Assembly: GCA_007570785.1 (NCBI GenBank)
Contig: ML660777.1
Location: 10,186,243-10,250,242, forward strand
Direction of reading: 5' to 3'
Origin: Antilocapra americana
Taxonomy: Eukaryota > Chordata > Mammalia > Artiodactyla > Antilocapridae
DNA: 64,000 nt
The notes beneath the pieces are model-generated. The model made no database searches and had not been told where the DNA came from. It worked only from the letters and a program-made list of their open reading frames with translations. Position numbers and translations under genes: made by a program. Below, one piece after another: positions 36,230 to 48,285 of the stretch; the first letter of the stretch is position 1, and each line of letters opens with the position of its first letter.

Positions 36230-36745
36230 TTAATAGGCCCAGATTGTTCAAACCCTGCATATTCCACAGAAAGTCCTGTTTTCAGGGGGACTGGCCCTTG
36301 AGCCAGTCCAATAAGGGTGCCTGATGAGGGTGTTTTCAGATGCTTGAGACCTTGGGCCATGCTGTGTCAGTTTGACCTCTGTGGCAAGGAGAGCTGGAAA
36401 CTGAGTAGTAAGCAGTCATGTGGGCACGGCAAGCCTATGTGACTGATGCTCAATAAAAGCCTTGGACATGAAGGCTCAGGACCACTTCCCTAGTTGGCAG
36501 TAGCTCACCAGTGCTGTCACGCACTGTTACTGGGAGAATGAATGGCATCTCCACGTGACTCTGCTGGGAGAGGAGCTAGAAGCATGCATCCAGTTTCTCC
36601 TGGACTTCACCCAAGCACCATTTTCCTTCGCTGATTCTGTTATGTATATTTCAACCTTGAGTATAATAGCTATTCTAAGCCCTGTTATTCCTTCTAGTGA
36701 GTCACTGAGTCTGAGCATGGTCTCAGAGACCCTCCAGACACAAAC
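36230..36745 (+). mobile_element. Old ERV-type LTR
   Basis: Contains tgatgctcaataaaagcctt (polyadenylation-like signal), ccacgtgactctgctgggag, and a terminal ctcagagaccctccagaca, an arrangement I associate with an old mammalian LTR. No retroviral genes lie beside it. Confidence 0.5.
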
Positions 36746-36809
36746 CATATTAAATGAAATAGGGGTAGGGTGCCTGGTTAAAAGGGGGAATGAATTAAAG
36801 CCTGAGGGA

Positions 36810-37060
36810 TGAGAGTCTGGTGAGCATGTGAAGAGCTTAGGAAAGCATCTTCCAGGCAGAGGGATGAGAAACTGCAAAGGCTTTGGGACAGTGAAGTGCC
36901 TGGTTTGTCAGAGGGACAGTAAAGAGACCAAGAGGCTGGGGAGAGAGGTGTGTGGCAGTAGATGGGGTTGGTAAGGTCCTGCAAGGCTTTTAGGTCTCAG
37001 AAAGGAGTTTGGGCTTTATTGCAAGTAAATGAGTGTTAACTGGGTGAGGTTCATTTTATG
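36810..37060 (+). mobile_element. Old interspersed repeat, family not resolved
   Basis: The phrase series gcagagggatgagaaactgc, gtgcctggtttgtcagaggg, ggtcctgcaaggcttttagg follows a very common old mammalian repeat. The same family appears at 43470-43910. Confidence 0.4.
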
Positions 37061-37479
37061 AAGGGGCTCAGTTGGGTTGCAGCCTCTCTGACCGCTGCCC
37101 TTGCGTATCCCTGGGCTCTACGTCTGCAGGTATGAAGGCTGTGTGCGCTATACCTTTTTGTGTGAGAGACTTGAACATCGCCAGATTTTGGCATCCACGG
37201 AACTCCTAGAACCAGTGCTCCATAGATATTGAGTGACGGCTATTAGTCTTACAAGAAACAACACTGGCAGTGGACCTTTGGGCACTGAATGTAAATTCAG
37301 ATAAAAGAGAGTTTCCTCCCTCCTCATACTTTCTGCTCTGAGCAGCGGCCACCCTAATTTCAGGGCTGTGCGGAAGCGCTTCGCCTGTGAATAGCGCGCT
37401 CCACTGCTATACAGAGATCACTGAGAGGCAAATGTCCAAAATACATGTTCCAACTCACCTAAAATAAACTCAAAATCAA

Positions 37480-37960
37480 GTCAAGGAGATGCCTAATTTT
37501 TCCCTTATCAGACTGGCAAAAATGACATCATTTATAAGACATGTTGGCAAGCATTTTCCTTTTGGTGGCAATAAAAATAGGTGCCACCTTTTGGGAGGGC
37601 GATTTGTAAATATCAACCAGTTTGCATATCATCTTTGATCTATTATTTCCACTGATACTTATCCCAAGGAAATATTTGCAGAAATATGCAAGAAGATGTT
37701 TGTTGTGGCAAAAATACCCATCAATAGGAGAATGGTTGACTTAATTGTGGTTGTTTTATAACCACAGAATTATGATGCATAATGAAAAGAAAATATTAAT
37801 GCATTAAAAAGTAAAAATAAAAATTACTTGTAACTTACCATTCATAAATACAAAATATTAACATATATTCTGTACCTCTTCAGGCATATTAAGATATTGC
37901 TTTGAATTTTTAACAAAATTCAGAAAACATTTCCAGGCCCAATTAAAAGATAATCAAATA
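37480..37960 (+). mobile_element. Old L1 3' UTR fragment
   Basis: cttatcagactggcaaaaat, gggagggcgatttgtaaata, cttatcccaaggaaatattt and catcaataggagaatggttg are typical of L1MC/L1ME 3' ends. Confidence 0.55.
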
Positions 37961-38204
37961 ATGGTGGCAGAATGGACTTCCTGAAACAAGGAAACAGGTA
38001 GGTAGAGGTGCTAAATATTACATAACATTTATATATTTAAGCATATTTTTCTTTTTTATCTCTATCCATATGGCAAAACAGTTTGTAGTTTGGTACCAAA
38101 CTACAGTTTGGTAGTTTTATTTCCTGAAATCCAGAGAAATGCAGCCTGGCAGATTCAGTGCAAATTGTAGGAACACAGAGAAGTATAAACCTATTATTGT
38201 CATA

Positions 38205-38700
38205 GACTGACAAACCTAGACAGTACGCTGAAAAGCAAAATCATTACTTTGTCAACAAAGGTCCAGATAGTCAAGGCTATGGTCTTTCCAGTGGTCATGC
38301 ACAGTTGTGAGAGTTGGACTTGTAAAGAAGACAGAGGACCAAAGAATTGATGCCTTCGAACTGTCATGCTGGAGAAGACTCTTGCAACTTCTTTGGACCA
38401 GTCAATCTTAAAGGAAATCAACCTGAATATTCACTGGAAGGACTGATGCTGAAGCTGAAGCTCCAATATTTTGGTCACCTGATGCAAACAGCTGACTCAT
38501 TATAAGAGCCCCTGATGCTGGGAAAGATTGAGGGCAGAAGGAGAAAAGGGTGTCAGAGGATGAGATGGCTGGATGGTATTACTGATGCAGTGGACATGAA
38601 CTTGGGCAAACTTTGGCAGATGGCGAGGGACAGGGAGGCCTGGTGTGCTGCCGTCCATGGGATCGTGAAGAGTTGGACACGACTGGGCAACTGAACACAA
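38205..38700 (+). mobile_element. BovB 3' end
   Basis: Forward BovB terminus: gacagtacgctgaaaagcaa, ggactgatgctgaagctgaa, gagatggctggatggtatta, ending gacacgactgggcaactgaa. Residual minus- and plus-strand frames are broken. Confidence 0.85.
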
Positions 38701-39399
38701 ACCTTCTCTTGGAGGTTTTAAGGTCAATTTGGGAGATGATATGGATGTATGAAGAGGCAGCAGTTAAAACCAAATGGGCTCTGAAAGGTCATTATGGGAT
38801 GGGCAGAAGTGACCTCACAAAATGGGTCAAATGTAAGCTGGGAAGAATTCCCAGAAAATGCCAAATAAAACAAAATGTTCATTTCAGAGACAGAGTGGAA
38901 ATCTTAAATACAAAAATTCTTCCAAACATTGATGTTCCCTTCTGTTGTTTAAGTAAATTTTAGTACAACTCTTATATGCCTTCAATTTGCTAAAGAAGCA
39001 AATCTGTGTAATCTTTAATATAATTCTGTTCAGCCTGGGTCTGTGCTTTCTCATCCTCTTCTCTATCTTGCAAGGATATTTTTTAAAGGTGTATTTTAAG
39101 GGCATGTGTTACTCATTTAGGTCTTAGATGAACATTTATTGGAAATTTTCCAGGCTGAAAGAAACCTAGATTATATAACCTGCATTTTAGGATGATCACT
39201 AAAATTATTATTCCAGGCATGCAACAATCATCTTTGTACTAGAGGTGGAGATAGAAAGGGAGAGGGAGGAAGGGTAAATTGGTTTGGAGAGATAACTAGA
39301 GTCTTAGGATATATATTGACAGCTGGCTATGCTCTACAAATTTCAAATGTGCTGCAATAAATTTAAGAATATGCACAATAAATTGAGTTTCGGGACTTA

Positions 39400-39645
39400 A
39401 TTGTGCAAACTCTGGAGCCAAATGTCTGGGCTTGGAGCCCAGCTCTGCCACTTACCTGCTGTGTTATCTGGGGAAAATCATTTAAGTTCTTTGTGCCTCA
39501 GTTTCTTCATCTGTAATGTAGAAGCAACAGTTTTATGTTGCTTATGACATTGTGAGGATAAAAGAAATGAATGTGTTCTCAAAACACGGACTGGTACATA
39601 GTAAGTGCTAGAGAAGTATTAGTTGCTATTATTGTTATTTGCACA
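39400..39645 (+). mobile_element. MIR SINE
   Basis: ctctggagccaaatgtctgg, cccagctctgccacttacct, tttaagttctttgtgcctca and actggtacatagtaagtgct follow the MIR consensus. Confidence 0.75.
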
Positions 39646-39689
39646 ATGAGGCTGAGTTCTTGGATCAAGAAGTTTGGTTTGGGCTTTTC

Positions 39690-39893
39690 CTAGCTTTAAC
39701 ACTAAGCTCCTGAATGATCTTAAACATGTAATTTAAACTATCTATGTCTCAGCATCTCTATCTGCAAAGTACACATAATAACTGCTCCTACTTCATAGGG
39801 TTGTTCCGAGACTAAAGAAATTAATATACATCATATGCAAAGAATAGTGCCACATACCTTGAAATACTCAATAAATATTAGCATTTGTTATTT
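39690..39893 (+). mobile_element. MIR SINE, second copy
   Basis: ctatgtctcagcatctctat, tacttcatagggttgttccg and actcaataaatattagcatt follow the MIR 3' half. Confidence 0.6.
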
Positions 39894-39910
39894 CTAATTA
39901 AACTTTTGGG

Positions 39911-40112
39911 CTTCCCTAGTGGCTCAGTAGTAAAGAATCTGCTTGCAGTGTAGGAGATGTGGATTTGATCCCTGGGTTGGGAAGATCCCCTGGAGAAGGA
40001 AATGGCAACCGACTCCAATATTCTTGCCTGGGAAACCCCATTGACAGAGGAGCTTGGTGGGCTATAGTGCATGGGGTCGCAAGAGTTGAACACGACTAAG
40101 TGACTAAACCAC
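39911..40112 (+). mobile_element. Bov-tA SINE with 15 bp target duplication
   Basis: Forward: cttccctagtggctcagtag to gaacacgactaagtgactaa. Perfect repeats aattaaacttttggg at 39896-39910 and 40113-40127. Confidence 0.95.
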
Positions 40113-41164
40113 AATTAAACTTTTGGGTTCTAGATGACAGTTTTAGGGCTTGGTATTTCAGTCTAATGTTTCTCATTTGTTTCATGGCTTTCAAAGCTTG
40201 GAACTGATGTTGAGATTTAACCACTACATATACATAGTATCACATGCCTACACTAAGCCTTCTGTTTCCTTGTTGTTTCTAAACATTGTGCTCGCCTAAG
40301 ACATCATCTTTAGCCCAACTCAGAGATCATGGCATCAGTGTGATGGCGTGGATGTGGTATGGACATTCCACAAGTAAACCAGAGTGTCAATACCCTCATT
40401 TACTAAAATAGTTTACTTAGTAGCTCAGTTCTAGTTTTCTTTATCTGTGGGATGGGCATAACAGCTTTAACTCACAGACAGCTGTGAGAATTAAAAAAGA
40501 CATGACTTGTAGGATAACTTAGTAGACTCCTTGAGACATGGCAATTTTAAGCAAATGTTAGTTGACCCCTCCTCGGTAGAAGGCTGTCAACAAGTCCCTT
40601 TGACTAAGTTGGTACATTAGTCCCAGGGAGGGGTCTAGAATCGGAACTGAGTTATAATTAGGCACCAAGAACAAACAGCCCTGAAATAAGCCTTGTGTCC
40701 CACTCTTAATAACTGTGCTGATTCCTCCAGGGCTACTGGTGATGCACCCTTCTCTCTGCTCCCCCAGCCCACAGCCCTACACTAGGACAGCACACAGCAC
40801 TGGCATCAGCAGCATCACTTGGTGGCAGTATCTTTCCCAAGCCCCAAGTACTGAGTAGATGGCTACAGGGCCTTATCCTTTCCAGTTTCCTAGACTATTT
40901 CCTGGCACAGTGCTGAGTATATGAGAGGAACTCAATAAATGTTTGCTGGAGGAATAAATATGCAGTATTATACAGAAATGTAAAGATCCAGGCAGGGAAA
41001 TTAATCATAGGTAGCAAACATAGGACAAATCAAGTATTAAATTCTGTTGTGGCAAGTGTAAACTGAAAAGCCACTTGGCAAGATGTATCAAAAACTTAAA
41101 AATATTCACATTTTTACATATGAAATAAAAAACAGGATACCTACTTATATGTAGAGTTTAATCC

Positions 41165-41200
41165 TAATTTTGTAAAAACCAATATATATATATATATATA
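41165..41200. repeat. (TA)n microsatellite
   Basis: Alternating TA from 41180 for about ten units. Confidence 0.85.
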
Positions 41201-41559
41201 TAATTCATGCAATACATATGTATGATGTGTGTGTGTTGAGAAATGGAATATTTCCTGTCATATCAGTAAACAAGAATGTCATCATCATCAGAGATTCTGG
41301 CCCTTCAAATGTGAGTTCCCAAACCCAGAGGGCACTTGGGAAAGAGAAGAATACCTGCATAATTTGGTGGACATCAGGCTGCAGCCACTCCCTATAGTGA
41401 GCACTGAAAAACTCAGGAGGTGAAAAACACAGGATACAGGCCCCAGAGAATGGAAATGCATATGAAAAGAACGATTTCAGTGAGCGCAGACTCCTGCATT
41501 TTCCCATAAGTAGAAAAGCGCTAAATTCCTTAACTTGGGATATCTAGTTTTCTCTTTAA

Positions 41560-41755
41560 TTAACAATAATCTGTGTTCAGACTACCTGTCTTTTGTTGCA
41601 AAACGTCTATATAACCTGGCTCCTCCCCTCCCCTCCTCAGAGCAGTTCTCTCAGGGTTACTTGAGACACTGCTTCCCAGGCTTAAGTCCTAAAAATCTCC
41701 ACCAAATAAAACATAACTCTCAACTTTAAAGTTGTAACTTTTTTTTAAGTTGACA
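41560..41755 (+). mobile_element. ERV-type LTR fragment
   Basis: Has tatataacctggctcctccc (TATA-like), ttaagtcc, an AATAAAA polyadenylation signal at about 41705, and a T run ending gttgacag, the layout of an R-U5 end. No viral reading frame is associated. Confidence 0.55.
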
Positions 41756-42099
41756 GTGTCCATACAGGAAAAAAAAAAGAGAAATGGAAAGAAGAGATAA
41801 ATCAAAATATTTTGAGGTAGGAGGAGCCAGTTTTTGCAAGCAAGCAGACAAATGAAAAACCAAACAAACATGTGGCCAAACATTAAAAAACTACTGCTAA
41901 TGAAAGAAAAACCAGACATCTCAAGTTAATGAATTCAATGCTTTTCTGTGTACAGGAAAAGTCTGAGTTTGAAGAAATCATTCCTTCAATATGTACCTTG
42001 ACTCTCCAGGGCCGGTATCCCGCTTTTCTTCATCCTGAATTCTCTCAAGGGGCACTTTGGGTGGACATGGCTTCACTGGCGGCAGCAGCATCCTTTGTC

Positions 42100-42245
42100 C
42101 ATGCTTATGGCGCCTTCCTCACCTCTTTGGAACATTCCCTCAGAGCTATCCTAGAGACTGTACCCCAGGCGTAAGTCCTCAGTAATGTCTTCAGTAAAAC
42201 ATAATTCTCAACTTTTAGGTTGTGCATTTTTTTCTGGTTGACACT
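42100..42245 (+). mobile_element. Second diverged copy of the same LTR end
   Basis: caggcgtaagtcctcagtaa, cagtaaaacataattctcaa and ggttgtgcatttttttctgg parallel 41620-41755 with many differences. Same orientation, about 450 bases downstream. Confidence 0.5.
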
Positions 42246-42394
42246 GGATATCTAAAAAATTTTAAAATCTGAAGATTAATTATTGATTTGGGGGTTTCAT
42301 ATTTGATTTTATATGAGGAAAACAACTGATGCTGGAATATTCATTTTTGTATGAGGAAAATTATTTACTAAGTAATATAGAGGCATTTAAAACT

Positions 42395-42600
42395 ACAAAA
42401 TGTTTTTAGAACAGTTTCAGATTTACAGAAATCTTGCAACAGTACAGAGTTCCCATAAACAACCACTAATTTCCTATTATTAACATTTTACATCAGTATA
42501 GTACACCTGTTGCATTTAATGAATCAATACAGATACAGTGTTATTAACTGAGGTTATCATAGACCCATCTTAAAAATCCTACTTTGTGACTATAGTTTTT
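42395..42600. mobile_element. Old L1-like fragment
   Basis: Resembles a common mammalian repeat (cagatttacagaaatcttgc, acagtacagagttcccataa, cctattattaacattttaca); family and strand not settled. Confidence 0.4.
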
Positions 42601-42655
42601 CTGCGGTTTTTGATGGATTTTAAGCTGTACAAATGCTATGCTGAATAACAATGTT

Positions 42656-42674
42656 CTAGCGCCATCTACTGTTC
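42656..42674 (-). promoter_or_regulatory. CTCF-like motif
   Basis: The minus strand reads ACAGTAGATGGCGCTA, which fits the CTCF core (CCASYAGRKGGCRC) at all but the first position. Motif only; binding is not shown. Confidence 0.4.
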
Positions 42675-42731
42675 TGAATAAAATTTTTTTTCAATTTGAT
42701 TAGAATTTTTTCATTTATCTCTATCTTTTAG

Positions 42732-42948
42732 AGCTATGGTGGCTCAGACAGTATAATCTACCTGAATGCAGGAGACCTGGGTTTGATTGATCCCCGGGTT
42801 GCGAAGATCTCCTGGAGAAGGAAATGGCTACCCACTCCAGTATTCTTGCCTGGAGAATCCCATGGACAGAGGAGCCTGGTGGGCTGTAGTACGTGGGGAT
42901 CACAAAGAGTTGGACACAACCAAGCAACTAACACTGTCACTTTATTTT
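42732..42948 (+). mobile_element. Bov-tA SINE
   Basis: Forward: gctatggtggctcagacagt to gttggacacaaccaagcaac. Confidence 0.85.
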
Positions 42949-43074
42949 TTTTTTTTGAACTACTGGACTGAGAGATTAACACTGTTACTTTTTTAGAGCT
43001 ACTTTAACTACCTCAACAAATACGTGAGTATATTGAGGATCAGAAAGACCAAGGCAGCTATGACAAAGCTGTTC

Positions 43075-43310
43075 ACGCATTTATATATCCATCAAGCAAT
43101 TTTTTAACACCTGTATTAGAAAAGGTGCTTGGGGTACAAAGACAATTAGGACAATGATCACTTTCCTCAAGAACCTCACCATCTAATGGGGACAAGAAAA
43201 AGATGATTATAAAACAATGGGATTGATAAGTATGCTTCAAGTCTTCTGGGAGCACAGAGAAAGAGTACATAGTTACGTTAGATTGGGGGTGGGAATATGA
43301 CAAGATTCAG
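43075..43310 (-). mobile_element. L2-like 3' fragment
   Basis: gtgcttggggtacaaagaca and tcctcaagaacctcaccatc resemble the complement of the L2 3' region. Confidence 0.45.
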
Positions 43311-43469
43311 GGTCATTTTCTTGGAAGACATGGGGTCTGAAGCAGATCTTTAGCAAGAACTAAATGGGCGAATAAGGTGGGAAATAAGAAGAGGAGTATT
43401 CCAGAAATAACATCAGAAAGTAGAGGGCATGTGAGGGGGAAAAAAAAAAAGACAATAAAGTGTAAAGTA

Positions 43470-43910
43470 AGCAGAGGTAACTGGTGAAGCTGGAGAGGCT
43501 CACAGGGGCCAGACTGTGGAGGAATTTGCGTGTCACTTCTGGAAGTCTCATTCCTGACCACAGGAGTGAGGGAGCAGCAGTGAGGGGTCCTGGAAGAGCG
43601 TGTCAGGCTCACATTCAGCTGTTTCATGTTAAGGGTCTTATGCAAGATGAATTAGGGACGGGGGAGTGTTCAGAACTGGAAACAGTGAGAATGCAGCTGG
43701 GGCAGTAAAGACAAATGAACCAAAGTAGGAGCAGCAGGGAGTCCACACTGTAGAATATTTGGGAGGTAAGGTAGGTGACATATCTTCAAGTATCACATAT
43801 GTACTGGATATAAAAGAAAGAGTCAAGGATGATCTGGGAGTTTTAGTTCTGGTGACCAAGGTGATGGAGGTGCTACAGAAAGAAACTAATGGTTTAGGGA
43901 AGAGAGGGCT
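43470..43910 (+). mobile_element. Old interspersed repeat, family not resolved
   Basis: ggggccagactgtggaggaa, tgtagaatatttgggaggta and agagtcaaggatgatctggg follow the same old family as 36810-37060. Frames through it are not genes. Confidence 0.4.
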
Positions 43911-44304
43911 ATTTGAACTCTGTACTAGTTGAGCTTAAAGTGTTTGAGGGAGAATCCAGGTCATACCATCTTGCTGGAAGTTGGTATAAAAGTTTGGAGC
44001 ACAGAGAAAAAGTATGGACTGGAGATTACATATTTTTTTCAAGACATCAGTATATAGGTAAGGGTTGTAATCATGAAAATGGGTGTTGTAATGCAAAACA
44101 AATATATAGAAAGGACAGAAAAATGGTGCAAGGAAAGAAGCCCAGAGAATCCAACTCTGGATGAAGGCAGGAAGCAGGGGAAGACTGGCACATTAAGGAG
44201 ACAGGGAAGGGATGCATGGAAAGATGCAACAGAGAACCAGTGTGAAAGTAAAAACATCTCATACATCTGGTAGTTGGCCTGCAACCAATACCAAGACTAT
44301 ATAG

Positions 44305-44583
44305 GAAATCAACCCTGAATATTCATTAGAAGGACTGACACTGAAGCTGAAGCTCCAGTACTTTGACCACCTGACATGAAGAGCCAATTCACTGGAAAAG
44401 ACCCTGATGCTAGGAAAGACTGAGAGAAGGAGGAGAAGGGGATGACAGAGGATGAGATGGTTGGATGGTGTCACTGCCTCAATGAATGTGAGTTTGAGCA
44501 AACTCCAGGAGATAGTGAAAGAAGACTGGTGTGCTGCAGTCCATGGGGTCGCAGAGTCGGACACGACTGAGTGACTGAACAAC
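44305..44583 (+). mobile_element. BovB 3' end
   Basis: Forward terminus: gaagctgaagctccagtact, gatgagatggttggatggtg, gtcggacacgactgagtgac, then aacaacaa. Confidence 0.9.
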
Positions 44584-45531
44584 AAGTGATCTAATGCTGA
44601 GCATAGCTAATTTCAGACTTTTAAAACAGAAAAGTTTACTCTGTGTGGTAGTACAATACAAAAACAAGACCACTCCATAATCAGATTTGAATGTTGAAAA
44701 AATAAAAACACCATGCAATTCTTTCTGACATAATGTAACTCAGAACACAATACCCACTCCCATGAATACTCTTCAAAATCGCCCAATATAAGCCAAATCT
44801 TATTACTAGCCATCCCCCCACCTTCTCATTGAGACATCGTCACAGTGTTCAGCCTCTCTTGCTGCAGTAAGTCAGTAAATCTATCTTTATTTGACTATAA
44901 ATGTGTTCCTGGTGGTCTTTGGCACTGGGCCTCAACATCTTTATAGAAGCCGGGAGAGTAGAAAGTTTCATGGAAGAAGATACCAACCTATCTAGTGCAA
45001 CAAAGGGGCCAGTGATACCCTGGATTTGGCAAATAGCTTCCTGGGGACCTTTGTGAGAGGAATTTTAGTAGGGTATTCGGGGTAGAAGTAGTGCTGTGCT
45101 CTTACTAGCTTGAGACAGATGGTTACATATATATTCTTCCTAACTCTGTGTTCAGTGACATCAAATTTGTAGTTGAAAATCAGCCATGGGGAGTATCTAC
45201 ACCACAGAAATGAGTGTAGGTTGAAAAATACTATTTTTCAAGGATTTTTTTTCCTTCAGAAAGTTGGTTGTTTAACTTTGGCTATCACACCACTAGGTAG
45301 AAGGGAGATACAGTTGACGGAGGAGGGAAAAGGAGAGAGAGAGTAGAGATAATTGAAGGGTTGTATAAGCCAGGGAGAAGAGCTTGGACAAGGATTAGAG
45401 GGGAAACATGGGGTCAGCAAGAACCAGAACTCCGACTGACTGATCTTCTGTTCAGTGCTTATTTTATGATTGTCTCTTCTACTGCACTGATGTCGACTTG
45501 GTTTACGAGTGAGAACATGGTAACTTACACG

Positions 45532-45722
45532 GGGGTCATTTCACTACTCAGATGGTAGAGAATTCTCCTGCAATGTAGAATTCCCTTCTCTCCTGGAGAA
45601 GGGAATGGCAACCCACTCCAGCATTCTTGCCTGGAGAATGCCGTGAACAGAGGAACTTGGCAGGCTACAGTCCATGCAGTCGCAGAGTCAGACATGACTG
45701 AGTAACGTTTTCACTTTGACTT
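45532..45722 (+). mobile_element. Bov-tA SINE
   Basis: Forward: tttcactactcagatggtag to cagagtcagacatgactgag, with a small internal deletion in the tRNA part. Confidence 0.85.
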
Positions 45723-45849
45723 GGGAGATAACTGGCAGTGTCTTGAATGTTTAGGAGGGCAAGGAGAGAAGAGAAAGAAGGAAACTCCTGTATAAATATC
45801 TCCCAGACTCTTATGAGTGGCTGTCGTAAACAACACTGTCCCTGGGGAC

Positions 45850-46040
45850 AAACTGCTTAGGGTAATGTGTGGCTTTGCCACTCACGGACTGTGCGATCTT
45901 GGGCAAGCCACTTAGCTTCTTTTTGCCCCAGTCTTCTCAGTATGAAGGTGAGAGTGGTACATACCTCATAGGGTGGGTGCGAAACACTGGCACACAGCAA
46001 ACTCCCAGCAAATGTGAGTTAGCTGTTACTATTATGATTA
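45850..46040 (+). mobile_element. MIR SINE
   Basis: tggctttgccactcacggac, tcttgggcaagccacttagc and tacatacctcatagggtggg follow MIR. Confidence 0.7.
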
Positions 46041-46214
46041 CTATTACTTTTTCTGGATGGGAGGTTAAAACTAAAAATTTTCATTTTCAAGTGATGTGTT
46101 TATATATTTTTGTTTATAACATTCTTTACTTATATAACCATATACCCATCAGATTTATAAAACTTTTTAAAGGAACAATCTAAGTTGCTGAATGTTCTGC
46201 AATCCATCTGTTAT

Positions 46215-46229
46215 CCAGTAGGGGGAGCA
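46215..46229 (+). promoter_or_regulatory. CTCF-like motif
   Basis: CCAGTAGGGGGAGCA differs from the CTCF core by A in place of the C after the G run. Motif only. Confidence 0.3.
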
Positions 46230-46254
46230 TTTTAACTGTTTACTCTCCATTGCC

Positions 46255-46467
46255 TGCATGGGTGCTCTGCCCTAAGCTGTGTCTGATTCTTTGCCACTCC
46301 ATGGACTGTAGCTCGCCAGGCTCCTTTGTCCATGGGATTCTCCAGGCAAGAATACCAGAGTGCGTTGCCATCTCCTTCTTCTCCCCACCCAGGGATCAAA
46401 TCCATGTCTCCTACGTCTCCTGCATTGGCAGGCAGATTCTTCACCACTGAGCCATCTGGGAAACTAT
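46255..46467 (-). mobile_element. Bov-tA SINE
   Basis: Reverse: gctgtgtctgattctttgcc to cactgagccatctgggaaac. Confidence 0.85.
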
Positions 46468-46614
46468 AAGCTAGCATTTCAGGAATATGTCTGAATGAAT
46501 GATTGTATTGTCTATGATAATTTTTGGTTAATATTCATACATAGAATTTGCATCTTAAGAACATGAAAAGTCCCATTTCCAATCTCATTAAAGTGGAAAA
46601 CCTATATGAAAATT

Positions 46615-47045
46615 ATCATCATCGTCACCAGCAACTCTTTTGTCATGACTTACTATATGCAAGCATTATTCTGAGTATTTTACATATAATAGCTCTTTTG
46701 ATTTTTATTACAATAAGATCCTATGCTAGGAAAGATTGCAGGCAGGAGGAAAAGGGGACGACAACGGATGAGATGGTTAGATGGCATCACCAACTCAATG
46801 GACATGAGTTTGAGCAAGCTCTGGGAGATTGTGAAGGACAGGGAAGCTGGGTGCGCTACAGTCCATGGGGGTCGCAAGGAGTTGGACATGACTGAGCGAC
46901 TGAACAACAGCAACAACGGTGCTGTAGGGTGAGTACCATCCTTTATAGAGGAGGAAACTGAAGCACGAAGACGTTAAAGGCCCTGTGTCACTCAGCAAGT
47001 ATGAGAAAGGGTCTGAACCTGAGCTCTCTGGTTCCATAGTCTGGG
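46615..47045 (-). mobile_element. MIR SINE split by BovB
   Basis: 46615-46720 (gacttactatatgcaagcat, attttacatataatagctct) and 46926-47045 (gaggaggaaactgaagcacg, gtcactcagcaagtatgaga) are consecutive parts of a reverse MIR. The BovB end at 46727-46912 lies between them. Confidence 0.65.
46727..46912 (+). mobile_element. BovB 3' end inside MIR
   Basis: Forward BovB terminus: gatgagatggttagatggca to gttggacatgactgagcgac. Confidence 0.85.
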
Positions 47046-48029
47046 AATCACGTGTGAGGTACGTTATTGTTGGAAAACAACCAGTGTCAATTTGTGTGGC
47101 TCTCCTCAGAGGAGCTACTTTAGTTGCTTTCACTTCAGCATTAATGGTTCTTTTCCTCAAAGCTACTGAAACAAGAGAAAGAAGTCATATGTAGTCCAAA
47201 ATTATTCGAAGAGGTTAAAACACCAAAGAAACACTCAATTTGCCTGAAATCTGCTCATAATCAGTACTTTGATTCTTAAGAAAATGATTTTTTCCTCATA
47301 AATTTATTATACAGCTAATAAAGCAAATATTTTCACTACTTTTGAAAACAGAACATTTTCTTTACACAGTCTACATGGTATGCAGTTAACTCTGAGCAGA
47401 ATATTTGCCTTTAATGAAAATATGTGAATCTGGTTTATGTAAAATGAAGGCTGGGGAAATTATTTCAGGTGGCTTCAGATATTTGCTCAGTAATTTTATT
47501 TTATTCATCCTCAAAAATTGCCACAGAGAACTGCATAGTGCAAAACAGTATTTCGTTTCTATTGAGGATACCAAACTGAAATACAGGAGACTAAATTTAA
47601 ACACTGATATATATTTTCTACTTATTTAATTTTAAATAGAAAAAGTATGGAATTCACATGTGAGAAATGCAAATCAAACCCACAATGAGATATTTCCTCA
47701 CATCTGTCAGAAAAGAATGTCTTCATAAAAAAACACAAAACCCACAGATAACAAATGTTTGTGAGGATGTGCAGAAGAGAACCCTAGTACACTGTTGGTG
47801 GAAATGTAAATTGCTGTAGCCACTATGGAAAATAGTATATAGAGGTTCCTCAAAAAACTAAAAATAGAACTATCATATGATGCAGCAATTCCACCCCCGG
47901 GAATATAACTGAAGAAAACGAAAACAATAATTCAAAAAAATACATGCACTGCAATATTCATCGCAGTATTACTTATAACCAAAATATGAAAGCAACATTA
48001 GTATCCATCAACAGATGAATAAAGGTGTG

Positions 48030-48092
48030 TTATATATATATGTTAATATATATATGCATATATATGTCTTATACATATATATATATATATAA
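48030..48092. repeat. TA-rich microsatellite
   Basis: Interrupted TATATA runs, expanded within the L1M. Confidence 0.85.
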
Positions 48093-48105
48093 TGGGATTT
48101 TTGTT

Positions 48106-48285
48106 GTTGTTGTTGTTATTTTATTTATTTTCTTTACATTATCATGTTGTTTTTGCCATACATTGACATGACTCTGCCATGGGTATACATGTGTTCCCCT
48201 TCCAGAACCCCCCTCCCACCTCCCTCCGGATTCCATCTCTCTGGGTCATCCCGGTGCGCCAGCCCTGAGCACCCTGTATCAATGA
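48106..48285 (-). mobile_element. Ruminant L1 3' end inserted in L1M
   Basis: Starts with a T/TTG-rich tail at about 48100. It then reads gttgtttttgccatacattg, gggtatacatgtgttcccct and ccagccctgagcaccctgta, the complement of the ruminant L1 3' UTR, also seen at 50110-50240. Confidence 0.75.
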
